DNA from: Aeromonas encheleia
GTDB taxonomy: Bacteria > Pseudomonadota > Gammaproteobacteria > Enterobacterales > Aeromonadaceae
Length of the DNA: 40,021 nucleotides
Assembly (NCBI RefSeq): GCF_900637545.1
Contig: NZ_LR134376.1
Location: forward strand, 4,502,501 to 4,542,521
Direction of reading: 5' to 3'
The notes beneath the pieces are model-generated. The model was not told the origin of the DNA. It made no database searches and saw only the letters and a list, made by a program, of their open reading frames with translations. Positions 7,518 to 19,923 of the stretch are shown piece after piece (positions within the stretch are counted from its first letter, which is position 1; every line of letters starts with the position of its first letter). Position numbers and translations under genes: made by a program.

Positions 7518-8939
7518 ATGAGGATAGGGTTGCAACTGCTGTGCGGTCTGGTGCTGATCTTCGCCCTGGCCGCCTGGTTCGTGCTGGAGATCTTCGTCGA
7601 GGAGATCAAACCCGGGGTGCGCAGTGCCACCGAGGATACCCTGGTGGACATGGCCCAGCTGCTGGCCCCCCTGGCCCTGGACGATCTGCAGGAGGGGAAG
7701 ATGGCGGATGGCCGGCTGGCCAGCGCCTTTGCCCGCCTCAACCAGAGCCCCATCAACGCCCTGATCGACGGCCACCTCAAGCAGCATGCGGAGTACCGCA
7801 TCTATGTGGTCGACGCCAAGGGCAAGGTGGTCTATGACTCGGACGGGGTGGATCTGGGCAAGGACTATTCCCGCTGGAACGACGTCTACCGCACCTTGCG
7901 CGGGGAGTATGGCGCCCGCAGCACCCGCAGCGATCCTGACGATCCCGCCAGTTCGGTGATGCACGTGGCCGCCCCCCTGCGCGAAGGGGACGAGATCCTG
8001 GGTTCCCTCACGGTCGCCAAGCCCAACCGCACCCTGCTGCCCATGATAGAACGCAGCGAGCGCCAGCTGCTGCAGGGGGCGGCGGTGCTGCTCTGCCTCG
8101 CGCTGCTGATCGGCGCTCTGCTGGTGTGGTGGCTCACCCGCGCCATCGGCAAGCTGGTGCACTACGCCGATGCGGTCAGTCAGGATCAGCCCGCCAGCCT
8201 GCCCAGGCTCCACAGCCCGGAGCTGGACCGGCTCGGCCGCTCCCTGGAGACCATGCGCCGCCAACTCGACGGCAAGTCCTACATCGAAACCTATGTGCAC
8301 AGCCTGACCCACGAGCTGAAGAGCCCGCTGGCAGCCATTCGCGGGGCAGGGGAGATACTGGCCGAGGCGCCACCACCGGAGGTCGCCCAGCGCTTTATCG
8401 GCAACATCAACCTGGAGACGGCCCGCATGCAGCGGCTGATCGAGCGCATGCTGCAGCTCGCGCGCCTCGAATCGGGTCAGGGGCTGGACAGACAGGCCAT
8501 CGCGCCCGCCAGGCTGGGCAGGCGGACCCTGGATGCCCGCCAGATAGTCGCTGAGCGTCGCCAGATAAGCCTGCAGGCCGAGCTCGGCGAGGCCCCCAAG
8601 CAGCGATGGGATCCCCTGCTGGTGGAGCAGGCCCTCGGCAACCTGCTGGATAACGCCCTCGACTTCTCCCCCCTGGGCGGCCGAGTCTGGCTGAGCGGCG
8701 AGATGAGCGCCGACGGCTACTGCTTCCGGGTGCGGGATCAGGGGCCCGGCATCCCGGACTATGCGCTGCCGCGGATCTTCGAGCGCTTCTACTCCCTGCC
8801 CAGGCCCGACAAGGGCAAGAGCAGCGGCCTCGGGCTCAGCTTTGCCGCCGAGGTGGCCCGCCAGCACGGCGGCCGACTGACCCTGGGCAACCTGCCGGAA
8901 GGCGGGGTGCTGGCCGAGCTGTGGCTGCCGGCCGGCTGA
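7518..8939 (+). CDS. creC: CreC/BlrB sensor histidine kinase
   Basis: 473 residues, the length usual for CreC, with the ribosome-binding sequence GAGGGGGA. The first membrane segment is residues 5-25, then a periplasmic sensor region to about 185, a second segment (about 187-206), and a HAMP-like linker. The dimerisation/phospho-acceptor domain has H265 in SLTHELKSPLAAIRG. The ATP-binding HATPase domain shows the N box (LLDNALDFSP), G1 (RDQGPGIP), F box and G2 (GLGLSFA). It should autophosphorylate and pass phosphate to CreB D54. It is 61 bp after creB on the same strand and very likely co-transcribed. The signal is not readable from sequence; in Aeromonas and Pseudomonas this pair responds to cell-wall stress from beta-lactams. 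Confidence 0.93.
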   Translation: MRIGLQLLCGLVLIFALAAWFVLEIFVEEIKPGVRSATEDTLVDMAQLLAPLALDDLQEGKMADGRLASAFARLNQSPINALIDGHLKQHAEYRIYVVDAKGKVVYDSDGVDLGKDYSRWNDVYRTLRGEYGARSTRSDPDDPASSVMHVAAPLREGDEILGSLTVAKPNRTLLPMIERSERQLLQGAAVLLCLALLIGALLVWWLTRAIGKLVHYADAVSQDQPASLPRLHSPELDRLGRSLETMRRQLDGKSYIETYVHSLTHELKSPLAAIRGAGEILAEAPPPEVAQRFIGNINLETARMQRLIERMLQLARLESGQGLDRQAIAPARLGRRTLDARQIVAERRQISLQAELGEAPKQRWDPLLVEQALGNLLDNALDFSPLGGRVWLSGEMSADGYCFRVRDQGPGIPDYALPRIFERFYSLPRPDKGKSSGLGLSFAAEVARQHGGRLTLGNLPEGGVLAELWLPAG

Positions 8940-8940
8940 C

Positions 8941-8956
8941 TTCACACCGAGCACAC
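8941..8956 (+). promoter_or_regulatory. Degenerate cre/blr-tag upstream of the OXA gene
   Basis: TTCAC (8941-8945), a six-base spacer, then CACAC (8952-8956): the first half is perfect and the second matches 3 of 5 bases of the known cre/blr-tag TTCAC-N6-TTCAC. It starts directly after the creC stop codon and 99 bp before the OXA start. It is a plausible but unproven CreB binding site. Confidence 0.5.
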
Positions 8957-9039
8957 AGAGCGACGCTAGGCTGTGCTTCCTCGAGAGCTTGCCCCACCAG
9001 GGGCATAGACGCGCATTCAGATGAATCAAGGAGATATTC

Positions 9040-9834
9040 ATGTCCCGCATCCTGCTGTCCGGCCTGCTCGCCGCCGGCCTGCTCTGCTCATTGCCCACCA
9101 GCGCTGCCTCCGGCTGCCTGCTGTTTGCCGATGGCACAGGCAAACCTCTCAGCGCCGAGGGTGACTGCGCCAGCCAGCTGCCACCCGCCTCCACCTTCAA
9201 GATCCCGTTGGCCCTGATGGGCTATGACAGCGGCTTCCTGGTAGATGAACAGCTGCCGGCCCTGCCGTTCAAACCCGGCGATGCCGACTTTCTGCCCGAG
9301 TGGCGGGAGACCACCAGCCCAAGCAGCTGGATGAAGTACTCTGTCATCTGGTACTCCCAGCGCCTCACCGAGTGGCTCGGGGCGGCGCGCCTCCAGCAAT
9401 ACGTCGACCGCTTCGACTACGGCAACCGGGATCTCGCGGGCAACCCGGGCAAGCACGACGGTCTGACCCAGGCCTGGCTCAGCTCCAGCCTCGCCATCAG
9501 CCCGCAGGAGCAGGCCCGCTTCCTCGGCAAGCTGGTGAGCGGCAAGCTGCCGGTCTCAGCCCAGACCCTGAACCACACCAGCGCCATACTGCGCCAACCG
9601 GACATCGATGGCTGGCAGATCCACGGCAAGACCGGCATGGGCTATCCCAAGCTGCTGGATGGCAGCCTCAACCGGGAGCAGCAGATCGGCTGGTTCGTCG
9701 GCTGGGCCAGCAAGCAGGACAAGAAGCTCATCTTCGTCCACACCGTCATCCAGAAGCCGGGCAAACAGTTTGCCTCGCTCAGAGCCAAGGAAGAGGTGTT
9801 CGCCGCCCTGCCGGCGCAGCTGAAGAAGCTGTAA
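9040..9834 (+). CDS. blaOXA: Class D (OXA-12/AmpS-like) beta-lactamase
   Basis: 264 residues with a signal peptide (MSRILLSGLLAAGLLCSLPTSAAS) and the ribosome-binding sequence AAGGAGAT. All class D motifs are present. The nucleophile motif is S51-T-F-K54, where K54 is the lysine carboxylated in OXA enzymes. The S-x-V/I motif is S101-V-I103 (in KYSVIWYSQ), followed by Y127-G-N129 and K197-T-G199. It hydrolyses beta-lactams in the periplasm. Position between creBC and creD and the general sequence character match the chromosomal AmpS/OXA-12 group of Aeromonas rather than mobile OXA genes. No insertion sequence or integron site is nearby. Expression is probably induced through CreB/BlrA. The exact OXA subfamily number cannot be given without a database comparison. 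Confidence 0.93.
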   Translation: MSRILLSGLLAAGLLCSLPTSAASGCLLFADGTGKPLSAEGDCASQLPPASTFKIPLALMGYDSGFLVDEQLPALPFKPGDADFLPEWRETTSPSSWMKYSVIWYSQRLTEWLGAARLQQYVDRFDYGNRDLAGNPGKHDGLTQAWLSSSLAISPQEQARFLGKLVSGKLPVSAQTLNHTSAILRQPDIDGWQIHGKTGMGYPKLLDGSLNREQQIGWFVGWASKQDKKLIFVHTVIQKPGKQFASLRAKEEVFAALPAQLKKL

Positions 9835-9847
9835 CCCCTTCCCCCAA

Positions 9848-9871
9848 CCGGCGCCTGGCGCCGGTTTTTTT
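9848..9871 (+). terminator. Intrinsic terminator after the OXA gene
   Basis: The perfect inverted repeat CCGGCGCCTGGCGCCGG (9848-9864) is followed by seven T (9865-9871), 13 bp after the beta-lactamase stop. It separates the OXA transcript from creD, which has its own cre/blr-tag just beyond. Confidence 0.88.
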
Positions 9872-9878
9872 ATTGCCC

Positions 9879-9894
9879 TTCACCCTCACTTCAC
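9879..9894 (+). promoter_or_regulatory. Perfect cre/blr-tag upstream of creD
   Basis: TTCAC (9879-9883), six bases, TTCAC (9890-9894) is an exact match to the cre/blr-tag recognised by CreB/BlrA. A third TTCAC lies at 9911-9915, 21 bp after the second and so on the same helix face. The tag is 64 bp upstream of the creD start. CreD is the classic CreBC target, so functional assignment is strong although binding is inferred. Confidence 0.85.
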
Positions 9895-9957
9895 AGGGCC
9901 CCATCACCCCTTCACCCTGACTCTGCACCATGGCGCCCATCAACAAGGAGATGCGTC

Positions 9958-11307
9958 ATGGTCAAACAGATACTCACCCACAAGATTGTCCTGCTGCTAC
10001 TGCTCAGCCTGCTGCTGATGATCCCCGTTCACTCCATCATGGAGTTGAACCGGGAACGCCAAGCTTATCGCAGCCAGGCCATCCACAGCATCATGGCCAG
10101 CAGCAGCGGCCCGCAACGGCTGCTGGGACCCGTGCTGGTGCAACCCTACACCAGGGCCATCACGGTGGAGCAGGACGGCAAGCGTTTCGTGCGCGAGGAG
10201 CGGGTCTATCGCTACCTGCTGCCGGATCAGCTGGATGTGCTGGCCAGCATGGAAGTCACCCCGCGCAAGCTCGGCATCTATCAGGCTCAGGTCTATCACA
10301 GCCGCCTCTCCCTCTCCGGCCGCTTGCCGGCGAGCCTGACCGGCAAGGCGCTGGTGGCCGGCAACCCTGATCTGAGTTTTGACGGCGCGGATCCCTCCCT
10401 GATCCCGGGCAAGCCCTACCTCAGCCTGGTGCTGTCCGATGCGCGCGGCATCAACAGCGTGCCCGAGCTGCGGCTCGGGGAGCAGCGCATCCCCTTCGCG
10501 CCCGGCGCCCTGCTGGGGGATGGGATGGCTGGCATTCATGCTCCGCTGGAGGCCCTGCCCGGCGAGGACGGGCGCTTTCACATCGAGCTGGATCTGCAGG
10601 GCATGAACGCGCTGGAGGTGGTGCCCCTCGGCCAGGACAGCAAGCTTCGGCTAAGCGGCAACTGGCCCCATCCCAACTTCATCGGCGATTTCCTGCCGGG
10701 CAGCCGCACCCTGAACGAACAGGGCTTCGATGCCAGCTGGCAGACCAGCTGGTTCGCCACCGACATGGAGACGCGCTTCAACCGCATGATGAAGGGGGTG
10801 GGGGCCGAGCTGCCGACCTTCAGCGTCAGCCTGGTGCAGCCGGTGGATCACTATCAGCAGAACGAGCGGGCCGCCAAGTATGCCCTGCTGTTCATCGGCC
10901 TCAGCTTCCTCAGCTTCTTCATGTTCGAGCTGCTCAAAGGGCTGCGGGTTCACCCGATCCAGTACGCGCTGGTGGGCATGGGGCTGGTCATCTTCTATCT
11001 GGTGCTGCTGGCGCTGACCGAGCACCTCGGCTTTGGCCTGGCCTATCTCATCGCCAGCCTCGCCAGCGTGGCGCTCAACGGCTTCTACCTGAGCCATGTG
11101 CTGGGCGGGCCGCGTCAGGGGCTCGGCTTCGCGGCCCTGCTCGGACTGGTCTACGCCATCCTGTTCGGGCTGCTGCAGGCGGAGGAGATAGCCCTGCTGC
11201 TCGGCGCCCTGCTGCTGTTTGCCATACTGGCGCTGATCATGATGCTGACCCGCAAGCTGGACTGGTACCAGATGATGGACACGTCCTCCTCCACCCGCGA
11301 GTCATAG
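9958..11307 (+). CDS. creD: CreD inner-membrane protein
   Basis: 449 residues with AAGGAGATG before the ATG. One N-terminal membrane segment (about 7-25) is followed by a large periplasmic domain (about 30-300) and five or six closely packed membrane helices in the last 150 residues, the CreD/DUF inner-membrane pattern. The segment KYALLFIGLSFLSFFMFELL and the following HPIQYALVGMGLVIFYLVLL are typical. CreD is strongly induced by CreBC and contributes to envelope integrity and beta-lactam response; its biochemical activity is unsettled. The gene has its own regulatory tag and is bracketed by terminators, so it is a separate transcription unit. Confidence 0.92.
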   Translation: MVKQILTHKIVLLLLLSLLLMIPVHSIMELNRERQAYRSQAIHSIMASSSGPQRLLGPVLVQPYTRAITVEQDGKRFVREERVYRYLLPDQLDVLASMEVTPRKLGIYQAQVYHSRLSLSGRLPASLTGKALVAGNPDLSFDGADPSLIPGKPYLSLVLSDARGINSVPELRLGEQRIPFAPGALLGDGMAGIHAPLEALPGEDGRFHIELDLQGMNALEVVPLGQDSKLRLSGNWPHPNFIGDFLPGSRTLNEQGFDASWQTSWFATDMETRFNRMMKGVGAELPTFSVSLVQPVDHYQQNERAAKYALLFIGLSFLSFFMFELLKGLRVHPIQYALVGMGLVIFYLVLLALTEHLGFGLAYLIASLASVALNGFYLSHVLGGPRQGLGFAALLGLVYAILFGLLQAEEIALLLGALLLFAILALIMMLTRKLDWYQMMDTSSSTRES

Positions 11308-11320
11308 CCGACAAGCCAAA

Positions 11321-11354
11321 AACAAAACCGGCGCCCTTGGGCGCCGGTTTTGTT
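11321..11354. terminator. Bidirectional terminator between creD and glmU
   Basis: A perfect 16-bp inverted repeat with a two-base TT centre. The core is ACCGGCGCCC / GGGCGCCGGT, flanked by AACAAA and TTTGTT. It stands 13 bp after the creD stop and 14 bp after the glmU stop, so it can serve both convergent genes. The core resembles the hairpin at 9848-9864. Confidence 0.85.
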
Positions 11355-11368
11355 TCATTGATCGGGCA

Positions 11369-12730
11369 TCACTTCTTCTTCACCGGGCGGGCCCAGTGCT
11401 TGATGTGACGCTGGGGTACCCGGGTGATGACCAGCTCGTGCTCGGCCACGTCCTTGGTGATGGTGGAGCCCGCCCCCAGGGTCGCCCCCTTGCCGATGCG
11501 CACCGGCGCCACCAGCTGGGTATCGGAGCCGACGAACACATCATCCTCTATGATGGTCTGGAACTTGTTCACCCCATCGTAGTTGCAGGTGATGGTGCCG
11601 GCGCCGATGTTCACCCTGGCGCCGATGTCCGCATCCCCCAGATAGGTCAAGTGGCCACACTTGGAGCCAACCCCGAGCCGGGACTTCTTCATCTCGACGA
11701 AGTTGCCCACATGAGCGTCCTGCTCCAGCACGGCGCCGGGACGCAGGCGGGCGAAGGGGCCCACCGAGCACTGATCGGCCACCTGGGCGCCTTCGATGAC
11801 GGAGTAGGGCTTCACCTCGCTGTGATCGCCTATCTCGCAATCCTTCAGCACGGCGCCGGCGCCGATGCGCACATGGTTGCCGAGCTTTACCTTGCCCTCG
11901 ATGATGACGTTGACGTCGATCACCACCTCTTCACCTATCTCCAGCGTGCCGCGCAGATCGAAGCGAGCCGGATCGATCAGGGTGACGCCGGCGATCATCA
12001 ACTTCTCGGCCTGCATCTTCTGATAGCTGCGCTCGAGCGCCGCCAGCTGGACCCGGTTGTTGGCCCCCTCCACTTCCATGGCGCTGTCCGGGTGGACGGC
12101 GGCGATGGGGCAGCCATCCCCATGGGCCATGGCGATCACGTCGGTGAGATAGAACTCGCCCTGGGCATTCTTGTTGTCCAGACGGGACAGCCAGCCGCGC
12201 AGCTGCGCACCCTTGGCCACCAGCACGCCGGTGTTCACCTCGCGGATGGCGAACTGCTCGGTGTTGGCATCCTTCTGCTCGACGATGCCGACCACCTGGC
12301 CGTGGGCACGCACGATGCGGCCATAGCCGGTCGGGTTGTCCAGCACCACGGTCAGCAGCGCCATGCCGTCGTCAGCCTTGGCGGCCAGCAGCCGTTGCAG
12401 GGTCTCCGGCTGGATCAGCGGGGTGTCGCCGTACAGTACCAGCACGTCGTCTTCGTCCTGCCAGAACGGGATGGCCTGGGCGACCGCATGGCCGGTGCCC
12501 AGCTGCTGCGCCTGCAGCACCCAGTTCAGGTCCGGGGCGGCGATCCGCTCCTTCAGCAGCTCGGCGCCGTGGCCATAGACCAGGTGCAACTGCTCGGCAC
12601 CGATCTGGCGAGCGGTCTCGATGACATGGGACACCATGGGCTTGTTGGCTACCGGGTGCAGCACCTTGGGCAGAACGGAACGCATACGAGTACCTTTACC
12701 CGCAGCCAGGATCACGACGTTGAGAGACAT
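11369..12730 (-). CDS. glmU: Bifunctional N-acetylglucosamine-1-phosphate uridyltransferase / glucosamine-1-phosphate acetyltransferase
   Basis: 453 residues from the ATG at 12730 ([16 protein letters not shown]), with AAAGG about 9 bases upstream. An upstream in-frame ATG at 12748 is less likely because the family normally begins at the nucleotide-binding loop. The N-terminal nucleotidyltransferase domain (1-230) has LAAGKGTRM and the LYGDTPLI metal-binding region. The C-terminal left-handed beta-helix acetyltransferase (about 250-453) contains [16 protein letters not shown] and [13 protein letters not shown]. It makes UDP-GlcNAc for peptidoglycan and LPS. It follows the atp operon on the same strand, as in E. 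coli, behind the hairpin at 12786-12811. Confidence 0.96.
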   Translation of the reverse strand: MSLNVVILAAGKGTRMRSVLPKVLHPVANKPMVSHVIETARQIGAEQLHLVYGHGAELLKERIAAPDLNWVLQAQQLGTGHAVAQAIPFWQDEDDVLVLYGDTPLIQPETLQRLLAAKADDGMALLTVVLDNPTGYGRIVRAHGQVVGIVEQKDANTEQFAIREVNTGVLVAKGAQLRGWLSRLDNKNAQGEFYLTDVIAMAHGDGCPIAAVHPDSAMEVEGANNRVQLAALERSYQKMQAEKLMIAGVTLIDPARFDLRGTLEIGEEVVIDVNVIIEGKVKLGNHVRIGAGAVLKDCEIGDHSEVKPYSVIEGAQVADQCSVGPFARLRPGAVLEQDAHVGNFVEMKKSRLGVGSKCGHLTYLGDADIGARVNIGAGTITCNYDGVNKFQTIIEDDVFVGSDTQLVAPVRIGKGATLGAGSTITKDVAEHELVITRVPQRHIKHWARPVKKK

Positions 12731-12785
12731 AGCTAGCCTTTGAAACATGAGGAAATACCCGGCGGAGTCTATCCAACGGATAAAA

Positions 12786-12811
12786 AAAAAGCGACCCGAA
12801 GGTCGCTTTTT
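12786..12811 (-). terminator. Intrinsic terminator after atpC
   Basis: GCGACCCGAAGGTCGC is flanked by A and T runs on the plus strand. Read on the minus strand it gives a hairpin with a UUCG-type loop followed by a long T run, directly after the atpC stop. It should end or attenuate the atp transcript before glmU. Confidence 0.88.
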
Positions 12812-12823
12812 ACATCACCGTGA

Positions 12824-13252
12824 TTAGCGGTAATTCTTTTTGACGATATCGATAACCCGCAGCTGGGCCATCGCTTTGGCCAGCTCGGCAGATGCCTGAG
12901 CATAGTCGATATCACCATGGGAGCTGTTGATCCGCTCTTCGGCACGGCGCTTGGCTTCCTGGGCTTTCGCCTCATCCAAGTCGTCGGCACGAATGGCGGT
13001 ATCGGCCAGCACGGTCACGGCTTCGGGTTGTACTTCCAGCATGCCGCCGGAGATGTACAGCACCTCTTCGCTACCATTTTGCTTGATCAAGCGGACCAGG
13101 CCCGGCTTGATGGCAGTCAGCAACGGAGCATGACCGTGACGGAGACCCAGCTCACCCTCGGAGCCTGTTACCTGAGCGGATTGCACGCGACCGGAAAATA
13201 GTTTCCCTTCGGCGCTCACCACATCCAGGTGAAATGAGATCATCTCAGCCAT
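12824..13252 (-). CDS. atpC: F1Fo ATP synthase subunit epsilon
   Basis: 142 residues (E. coli 139). The N-terminal beta sandwich (1-85) has [19 protein letters not shown] and GGMLEVQP. A two-helix C-terminal region (about 90-140) is the part that inhibits ATP hydrolysis by inserting into the F1 rotor. It is part of the central stalk with gamma. Last gene of the operon, 18 bp after atpD. Confidence 0.97.
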   Translation of the reverse strand: MAEMISFHLDVVSAEGKLFSGRVQSAQVTGSEGELGLRHGHAPLLTAIKPGLVRLIKQNGSEEVLYISGGMLEVQPEAVTVLADTAIRADDLDEAKAQEAKRRAEERINSSHGDIDYAQASAELAKAMAQLRVIDIVKKNYR

Positions 13253-13270
13253 GGGCCCTCCTATCGAGAC

Positions 13271-14692
<1,422 letters not shown>

Positions 14693-15559
14693 TTACACCG
14701 CAGCAGCACCGGATACGATCTCTGTCAGTTCCTGGGTAATACTGGCCTGACGGGCCTTGTTGTACACCAGTTGCAGATCGTTAATCAGGTTACCGGCGTT
14801 GTCAGTCGCGGCTTGCATGGCAACCATTCGGGCTGCCTGTTCACTGGCCAAGTTTTCTACCACACCCTGGTACACCTGGGATTCGACATAACGAATCAAC
14901 AGGGTATCCAGCAGCTGCTTGGGATCCGGCTCATAGAGGTAATCCCAGTGGTTCTTCTTGTTCAGCTTGCTGTCTTCTGTTACGGGCAAAGGCAGCAGTT
15001 GATCGACTTTTGGTTGCTGAACCATGGTGTTGACGAACTTGTTGTACACCAGGTACAGCCTGTCAATCTCACCGTTGTCGTAAGCCTTCAGCATGACCTT
15101 GACTGAACCAATCAGGTCATTGACGCTCGGGTTGTCACCCAGTCCGGAGACATGGGCTTTCACCTTGGCGCCGTGCCGCTCAAAGAAGTTGGAGGCCTTG
15201 CTGCCGATCAGTGCCAGGTCAACCTTGGCACCTTTCGCGCTCCATTCCTTCATCTCATTGAGGGCGGCTTTGAACAGGTTGATGTTCAGGCCGCCACACA
15301 GGCCACGGTCGGTGGAGACGACGATGTAACCCACTCGCTTGACCTCACGTTCGATGAGGTAGGGGTGCTTGTATTCCAAGTTCCCCTGAGCGATATGGCC
15401 GATCACCTTGCGCATGGTTTCAGCGTACGGACGGCTGGCAGACATGCGTTCCTGCGCACGGCGCATCTTGCTGGCTGCCACCATTTCCATAGCGCTGGTG
15501 ATCTTCTGAGTGTTCTTCACACTCCCGATCTTGTTACGTATCTCTTTTGCGCCGGCCAT
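14693..15559 (-). CDS. atpG: F1Fo ATP synthase subunit gamma
   Basis: 288 residues. The N-terminal helix [20 protein letters not shown] and the C-terminal helix ([20 protein letters not shown]) form the coiled-coil rotor shaft inside the alpha3-beta3 hexamer. The conserved [11 protein letters not shown] motif is present. The gene has 42 bp to atpA upstream and 33 bp to atpD downstream. Confidence 0.97.
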   Translation of the reverse strand: MAGAKEIRNKIGSVKNTQKITSAMEMVAASKMRRAQERMSASRPYAETMRKVIGHIAQGNLEYKHPYLIEREVKRVGYIVVSTDRGLCGGLNINLFKAALNEMKEWSAKGAKVDLALIGSKASNFFERHGAKVKAHVSGLGDNPSVNDLIGSVKVMLKAYDNGEIDRLYLVYNKFVNTMVQQPKVDQLLPLPVTEDSKLNKKNHWDYLYEPDPKQLLDTLLIRYVESQVYQGVVENLASEQAARMVAMQAATDNAGNLINDLQLVYNKARQASITQELTEIVSGAAAV

Positions 15560-15601
15560 CTCTTCTCTCCATCAGGTGGCAGCTTGCGCTGCCACACACG
15601 C

Positions 15602-17143
15602 TTACCAGGTCTGGGTTGCCTTGAAGTCATCCAGCAACGCAGTCAGCTTGCCAACGATCGCGTCGTTGTAGTCGGCCTTGGCATTGATTTCAGCCATCAG
15701 CTCGGCATGCTGGGTATTGGCGTAAGAGAGCAGAGAGGCTTCGAAGTCGACGATCTTGCTCAGTTCGACATCGGCGAGGTAGCCCTTCTCGGCGGCGAAC
15801 AGCACCAGAGACTGGTGAGCCACGCTCATCGGGGAGTACTGCTTCTGCTTCATCAGCTCGGTCACTTTCTGACCATGGTCCAGCTGCTTGCGAGTCGCAT
15901 CGTCCAGATCGGAAGAGAACTGGGCGAATGCCGCCAGCTCACGATACTGGGCCAGCGCGGTACGGATACCACCGGACAGCTTCTTGACGATCTTGGTCTG
16001 AGCGGCACCGCCCACACGGGATACGGAGATACCCGGGTCAACCGCCGGACGAATACCGGAGTTGAACAACTGAGTGGTCAGGAAGATCTGGCCATCGGTG
16101 ATGGAGATCACGTTGGTCGGAACGAACGCTGACACGTCGCCGGCCTGGGTTTCGATGATCGGCAGCGCGGTCAGAGAACCGGTCTGGCCAGTCACGGCGC
16201 CCTTGGTGAACTTCTCGACGTACTCGACGTTGACGCGGGAAGCACGCTCCAGCAGACGGGAGTGCAGATAGAACACGTCGCCCGGGTAGGCTTCGCGTCC
16301 TGGCGGACGGCGCAGCAGCAGGGAGATCTGGCGATAGGCTACGGCCTGCTTGGACAGGTCATCATAGATGATCAGCGCGTCTTCACCGCGGTCACGGAAG
16401 TACTCACCCATGGAGCAGCCGGCATAAGGAGCCAGGTACTGCAGGGCGGCGGCTTCGGAAGCAGAGGCAACCACCACTATGGTGTTGGCCAGTGCGCCGT
16501 GCTCTTCCAGCTTGCGCACCACGTTGGCGATGGTGGAGGCCTTCTGGCCAATCGCAACGTAGACACACTTAATACCGGAGTCTTTCTGGTTGATGATGGT
16601 GTCGATCGCGATGGCGGTCTTACCTACCTGACGGTCACCGATGATCAGCTCACGCTGGCCACGACCGATAGGGATCATGGAATCGATGGCTTTCAGACCG
16701 GTCTGGACTGGCTGGTCAACAGACTTACGCTCGATAACGCCCGGGGCAATGACTTCGATCGGCGAGTAGCCGTCGTTGTCTACCGGACCCTTACCGTCGA
16801 TCGGCTGACCCAGGGTGTTGACCACCCGGCCCAACAGACCACGACCGACCGGCACTTCCAGAATACGGCCGGTACCTTTGACTTTCATCCCTTCCGCCAG
16901 GTTGGCATAGGGACCCATTACTACGGCACCAACGGAGTCACGCTCCAGGTTCAATGCCAGAGCGAAGCGGTTGCCCGGCAGCTCGATCATCTCACCCTGC
17001 ATGGCATCGGCCAGGCCGTGGATACGAATGATACCGTCACTCACAGAGACGATGGTACCTTCGTTACGCGCTTCGCTTTTGACATCAAACTGCGCAATGC
17101 GCTGCTTGATCAGCTCGGCGATTTCAGTGGAATTCAGTTGCAT
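15602..17143 (-). CDS. atpA: F1Fo ATP synthase subunit alpha
   Basis: 513 residues, identical in length to E. coli AtpA. It is the non-catalytic nucleotide-binding F1 subunit, with the P-loop GDRQVGKT at residues 169-176, [17 protein letters not shown], and the alpha/beta signature [13 protein letters not shown]. The N-terminus [19 protein letters not shown] binds delta. It lies 15 bp after atpH. Confidence 0.98.
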   Translation of the reverse strand: MQLNSTEIAELIKQRIAQFDVKSEARNEGTIVSVSDGIIRIHGLADAMQGEMIELPGNRFALALNLERDSVGAVVMGPYANLAEGMKVKGTGRILEVPVGRGLLGRVVNTLGQPIDGKGPVDNDGYSPIEVIAPGVIERKSVDQPVQTGLKAIDSMIPIGRGQRELIIGDRQVGKTAIAIDTIINQKDSGIKCVYVAIGQKASTIANVVRKLEEHGALANTIVVVASASEAAALQYLAPYAGCSMGEYFRDRGEDALIIYDDLSKQAVAYRQISLLLRRPPGREAYPGDVFYLHSRLLERASRVNVEYVEKFTKGAVTGQTGSLTALPIIETQAGDVSAFVPTNVISITDGQIFLTTQLFNSGIRPAVDPGISVSRVGGAAQTKIVKKLSGGIRTALAQYRELAAFAQFSSDLDDATRKQLDHGQKVTELMKQKQYSPMSVAHQSLVLFAAEKGYLADVELSKIVDFEASLLSYANTQHAELMAEINAKADYNDAIVGKLTALLDDFKATQTW

Positions 17144-17158
17144 GCTCTAATACCCCAA

Positions 17159-17692
17159 TCAAGATTGCAGCGCATCGGCCATGCGATCCAGCTTACCGCG
17201 GACAGTGCCGTCGATAACCAGATCACCGGCCTTGATGAGCACCCCGGCCATCAAGGACGCATCTGTGCTGCAATTCAGCTTCACTTTGCGCGCGAGACGT
17301 TGTCCCAGAGAAGCCTGAATATTGGCTTTCTGCTGGTCGGTCAGTTCGATCGCCGAAATCACGTCAGCCTGAACTTCTTTGTCCAGTTCAGCCTTGAGCG
17401 CTACAAATTCAGCAACGACAGCCGGCAGCACACCCAAGCGACCATTCTCGGCCATCACCCGGATCAGGTTCTGACCATGCTCGTTGAGCTGCTCACCGCA
17501 GACGCCCACAAACAGATTTGCAAGCTCTTCGGCAGCCATGGAGCCGTTAACCAGAACGTGGATGGTCTCGTTCTCTGCAACTTGTGCAGCGAAGCCGAGC
17601 ATCTCCAGCCATTGGTCAACCGCCTTGTGCTCAACGGCAAACTCGAAAGCAGCCTTGGCGTAGGGGCGAGCGATAGTAGTCAGTTCAGACAT
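17159..17692 (-). CDS. atpH: F1Fo ATP synthase subunit delta
   Basis: 177 residues. The N-terminal six-helix domain begins [19 protein letters not shown], and the C-terminal part carries the OSCP/delta signature around [13 protein letters not shown] and the conserved end [17 protein letters not shown]. It links F1 to the b-subunit stator. It lies 13 bp after atpF. Confidence 0.97.
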   Translation of the reverse strand: MSELTTIARPYAKAAFEFAVEHKAVDQWLEMLGFAAQVAENETIHVLVNGSMAAEELANLFVGVCGEQLNEHGQNLIRVMAENGRLGVLPAVVAEFVALKAELDKEVQADVISAIELTDQQKANIQASLGQRLARKVKLNCSTDASLMAGVLIKAGDLVIDGTVRGKLDRMADALQS

Positions 17693-17705
17693 AGCCCCGT
17701 TCCCG

Positions 17706-18176
17706 TTACAGTTCTGCTACCAGTTTGTCGACGATGTCGCTGTTGGCAGCCTGGTCGATTTGGCGTGCCAGGATCTTCTCTGCACCCGCGATGGCAAGAG
17801 CAGCAACCTGCTTGCGCAGTTCTTCTTTGGCACGATGACGTTCAGCTTCGATCTCTGCACGGCCCTGAGCCAGGATTTTTTCCCGCTCTGCTTGAGCGCC
17901 GACAGCGGCCTCATCAATGATCTGGGCCTTGCGTTTGTTGGCCTGATCGATGATTTCGGCAGCCTGGTGCTTGGCTTCTTTCAGCTGATCGGTGGCGTTG
18001 GCCTTGGCCAAATCCAGATCTTTCTTGGCACGCTCGGCAGAAGAGAGACCATCAGCAATTTCTTTCTGACGGGCTTCGATGGCAGCGATCAACGGCGGCC
18101 ATACGTACTTCATGCAAAACACTACGAAGATGAAAAAAGCAATTGCTTGGCCGAGGAGGGTGGCGTTGATATTCAC
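17706..18176 (-). CDS. atpF: F1Fo ATP synthase subunit b
   Basis: 156 residues, identical in length to E. coli AtpF. One N-terminal membrane anchor ([20 protein letters not shown]) is followed by a long charged helix (about 30-140) that dimerises as the peripheral stalk. [18 protein letters not shown] is typical of the family. It lies between atpE and atpH. Confidence 0.97.
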   Translation of the reverse strand: MNINATLLGQAIAFFIFVVFCMKYVWPPLIAAIEARQKEIADGLSSAERAKKDLDLAKANATDQLKEAKHQAAEIIDQANKRKAQIIDEAAVGAQAEREKILAQGRAEIEAERHRAKEELRKQVAALAIAGAEKILARQIDQAANSDIVDKLVAEL

Positions 18177-18201
18177 AGCCGATGTCCTCTTAAGTTAGTT
18201 A

Positions 18202-18485
<284 letters not shown>

Positions 18486-18534
18486 TTATTTAGATGTAAT
18501 TGATTGTATAAAAAGGATTATTTGAGTTGCATCA

Positions 18535-19733
<1,199 letters not shown>

Positions 19734-19795
19734 TACAGAACTGTAAAAAATCGGGATCCGAAGACCCCAGGTTCACAGCTCTAAAAGCCGGTCAA

Positions 19796-19823
19796 ATTAT
19801 ACCCGTGAAGACAGCTATTGCAA
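19796..19823 (-). promoter_or_regulatory. Promoter of the atp operon
   Basis: On the minus strand, TTGCAA (19818-19823) and TATAAT (19796-19801) are 16 bp apart, a near-consensus sigma-70 promoter. The -10 box is perfect and the leader to atpI is about 60 bases. No other promoter-like match as good was noticed in this interval. Confidence 0.85.
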
Positions 19824-19828
19824 CATGG

Positions 19829-19870
19829 CAAAAATCCTTAATTTTTGCGGCTTTCCGCGCGAAATTAAGG
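19829..19870 (-). terminator. Intrinsic terminator after parB
   Basis: CCTTAATTT (19836-19844) and AAATTAAGG (19862-19870) form a perfect 9-bp outer stem, with GCGG/CCGC pairing inside. On the minus strand the hairpin is followed by ATTTTTG (19829-19835). It lies 54 bp after the parB stop and ends 5 bp before the atp -35 box. Confidence 0.82.
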
Positions 19871-19923
19871 TTATGTTCATATCAAAAGGAATGGATGTTT
19901 TATTACTACAAAAAGCGTAAAAA

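Noticed and set aside
9040..9834. Recently acquired mobile OXA resistance gene
   Set aside because: Base composition matches the neighbours, no insertion sequence or integron attachment site is present, and the gene sits between creBC and creD as in the chromosomal Aeromonas arrangement.
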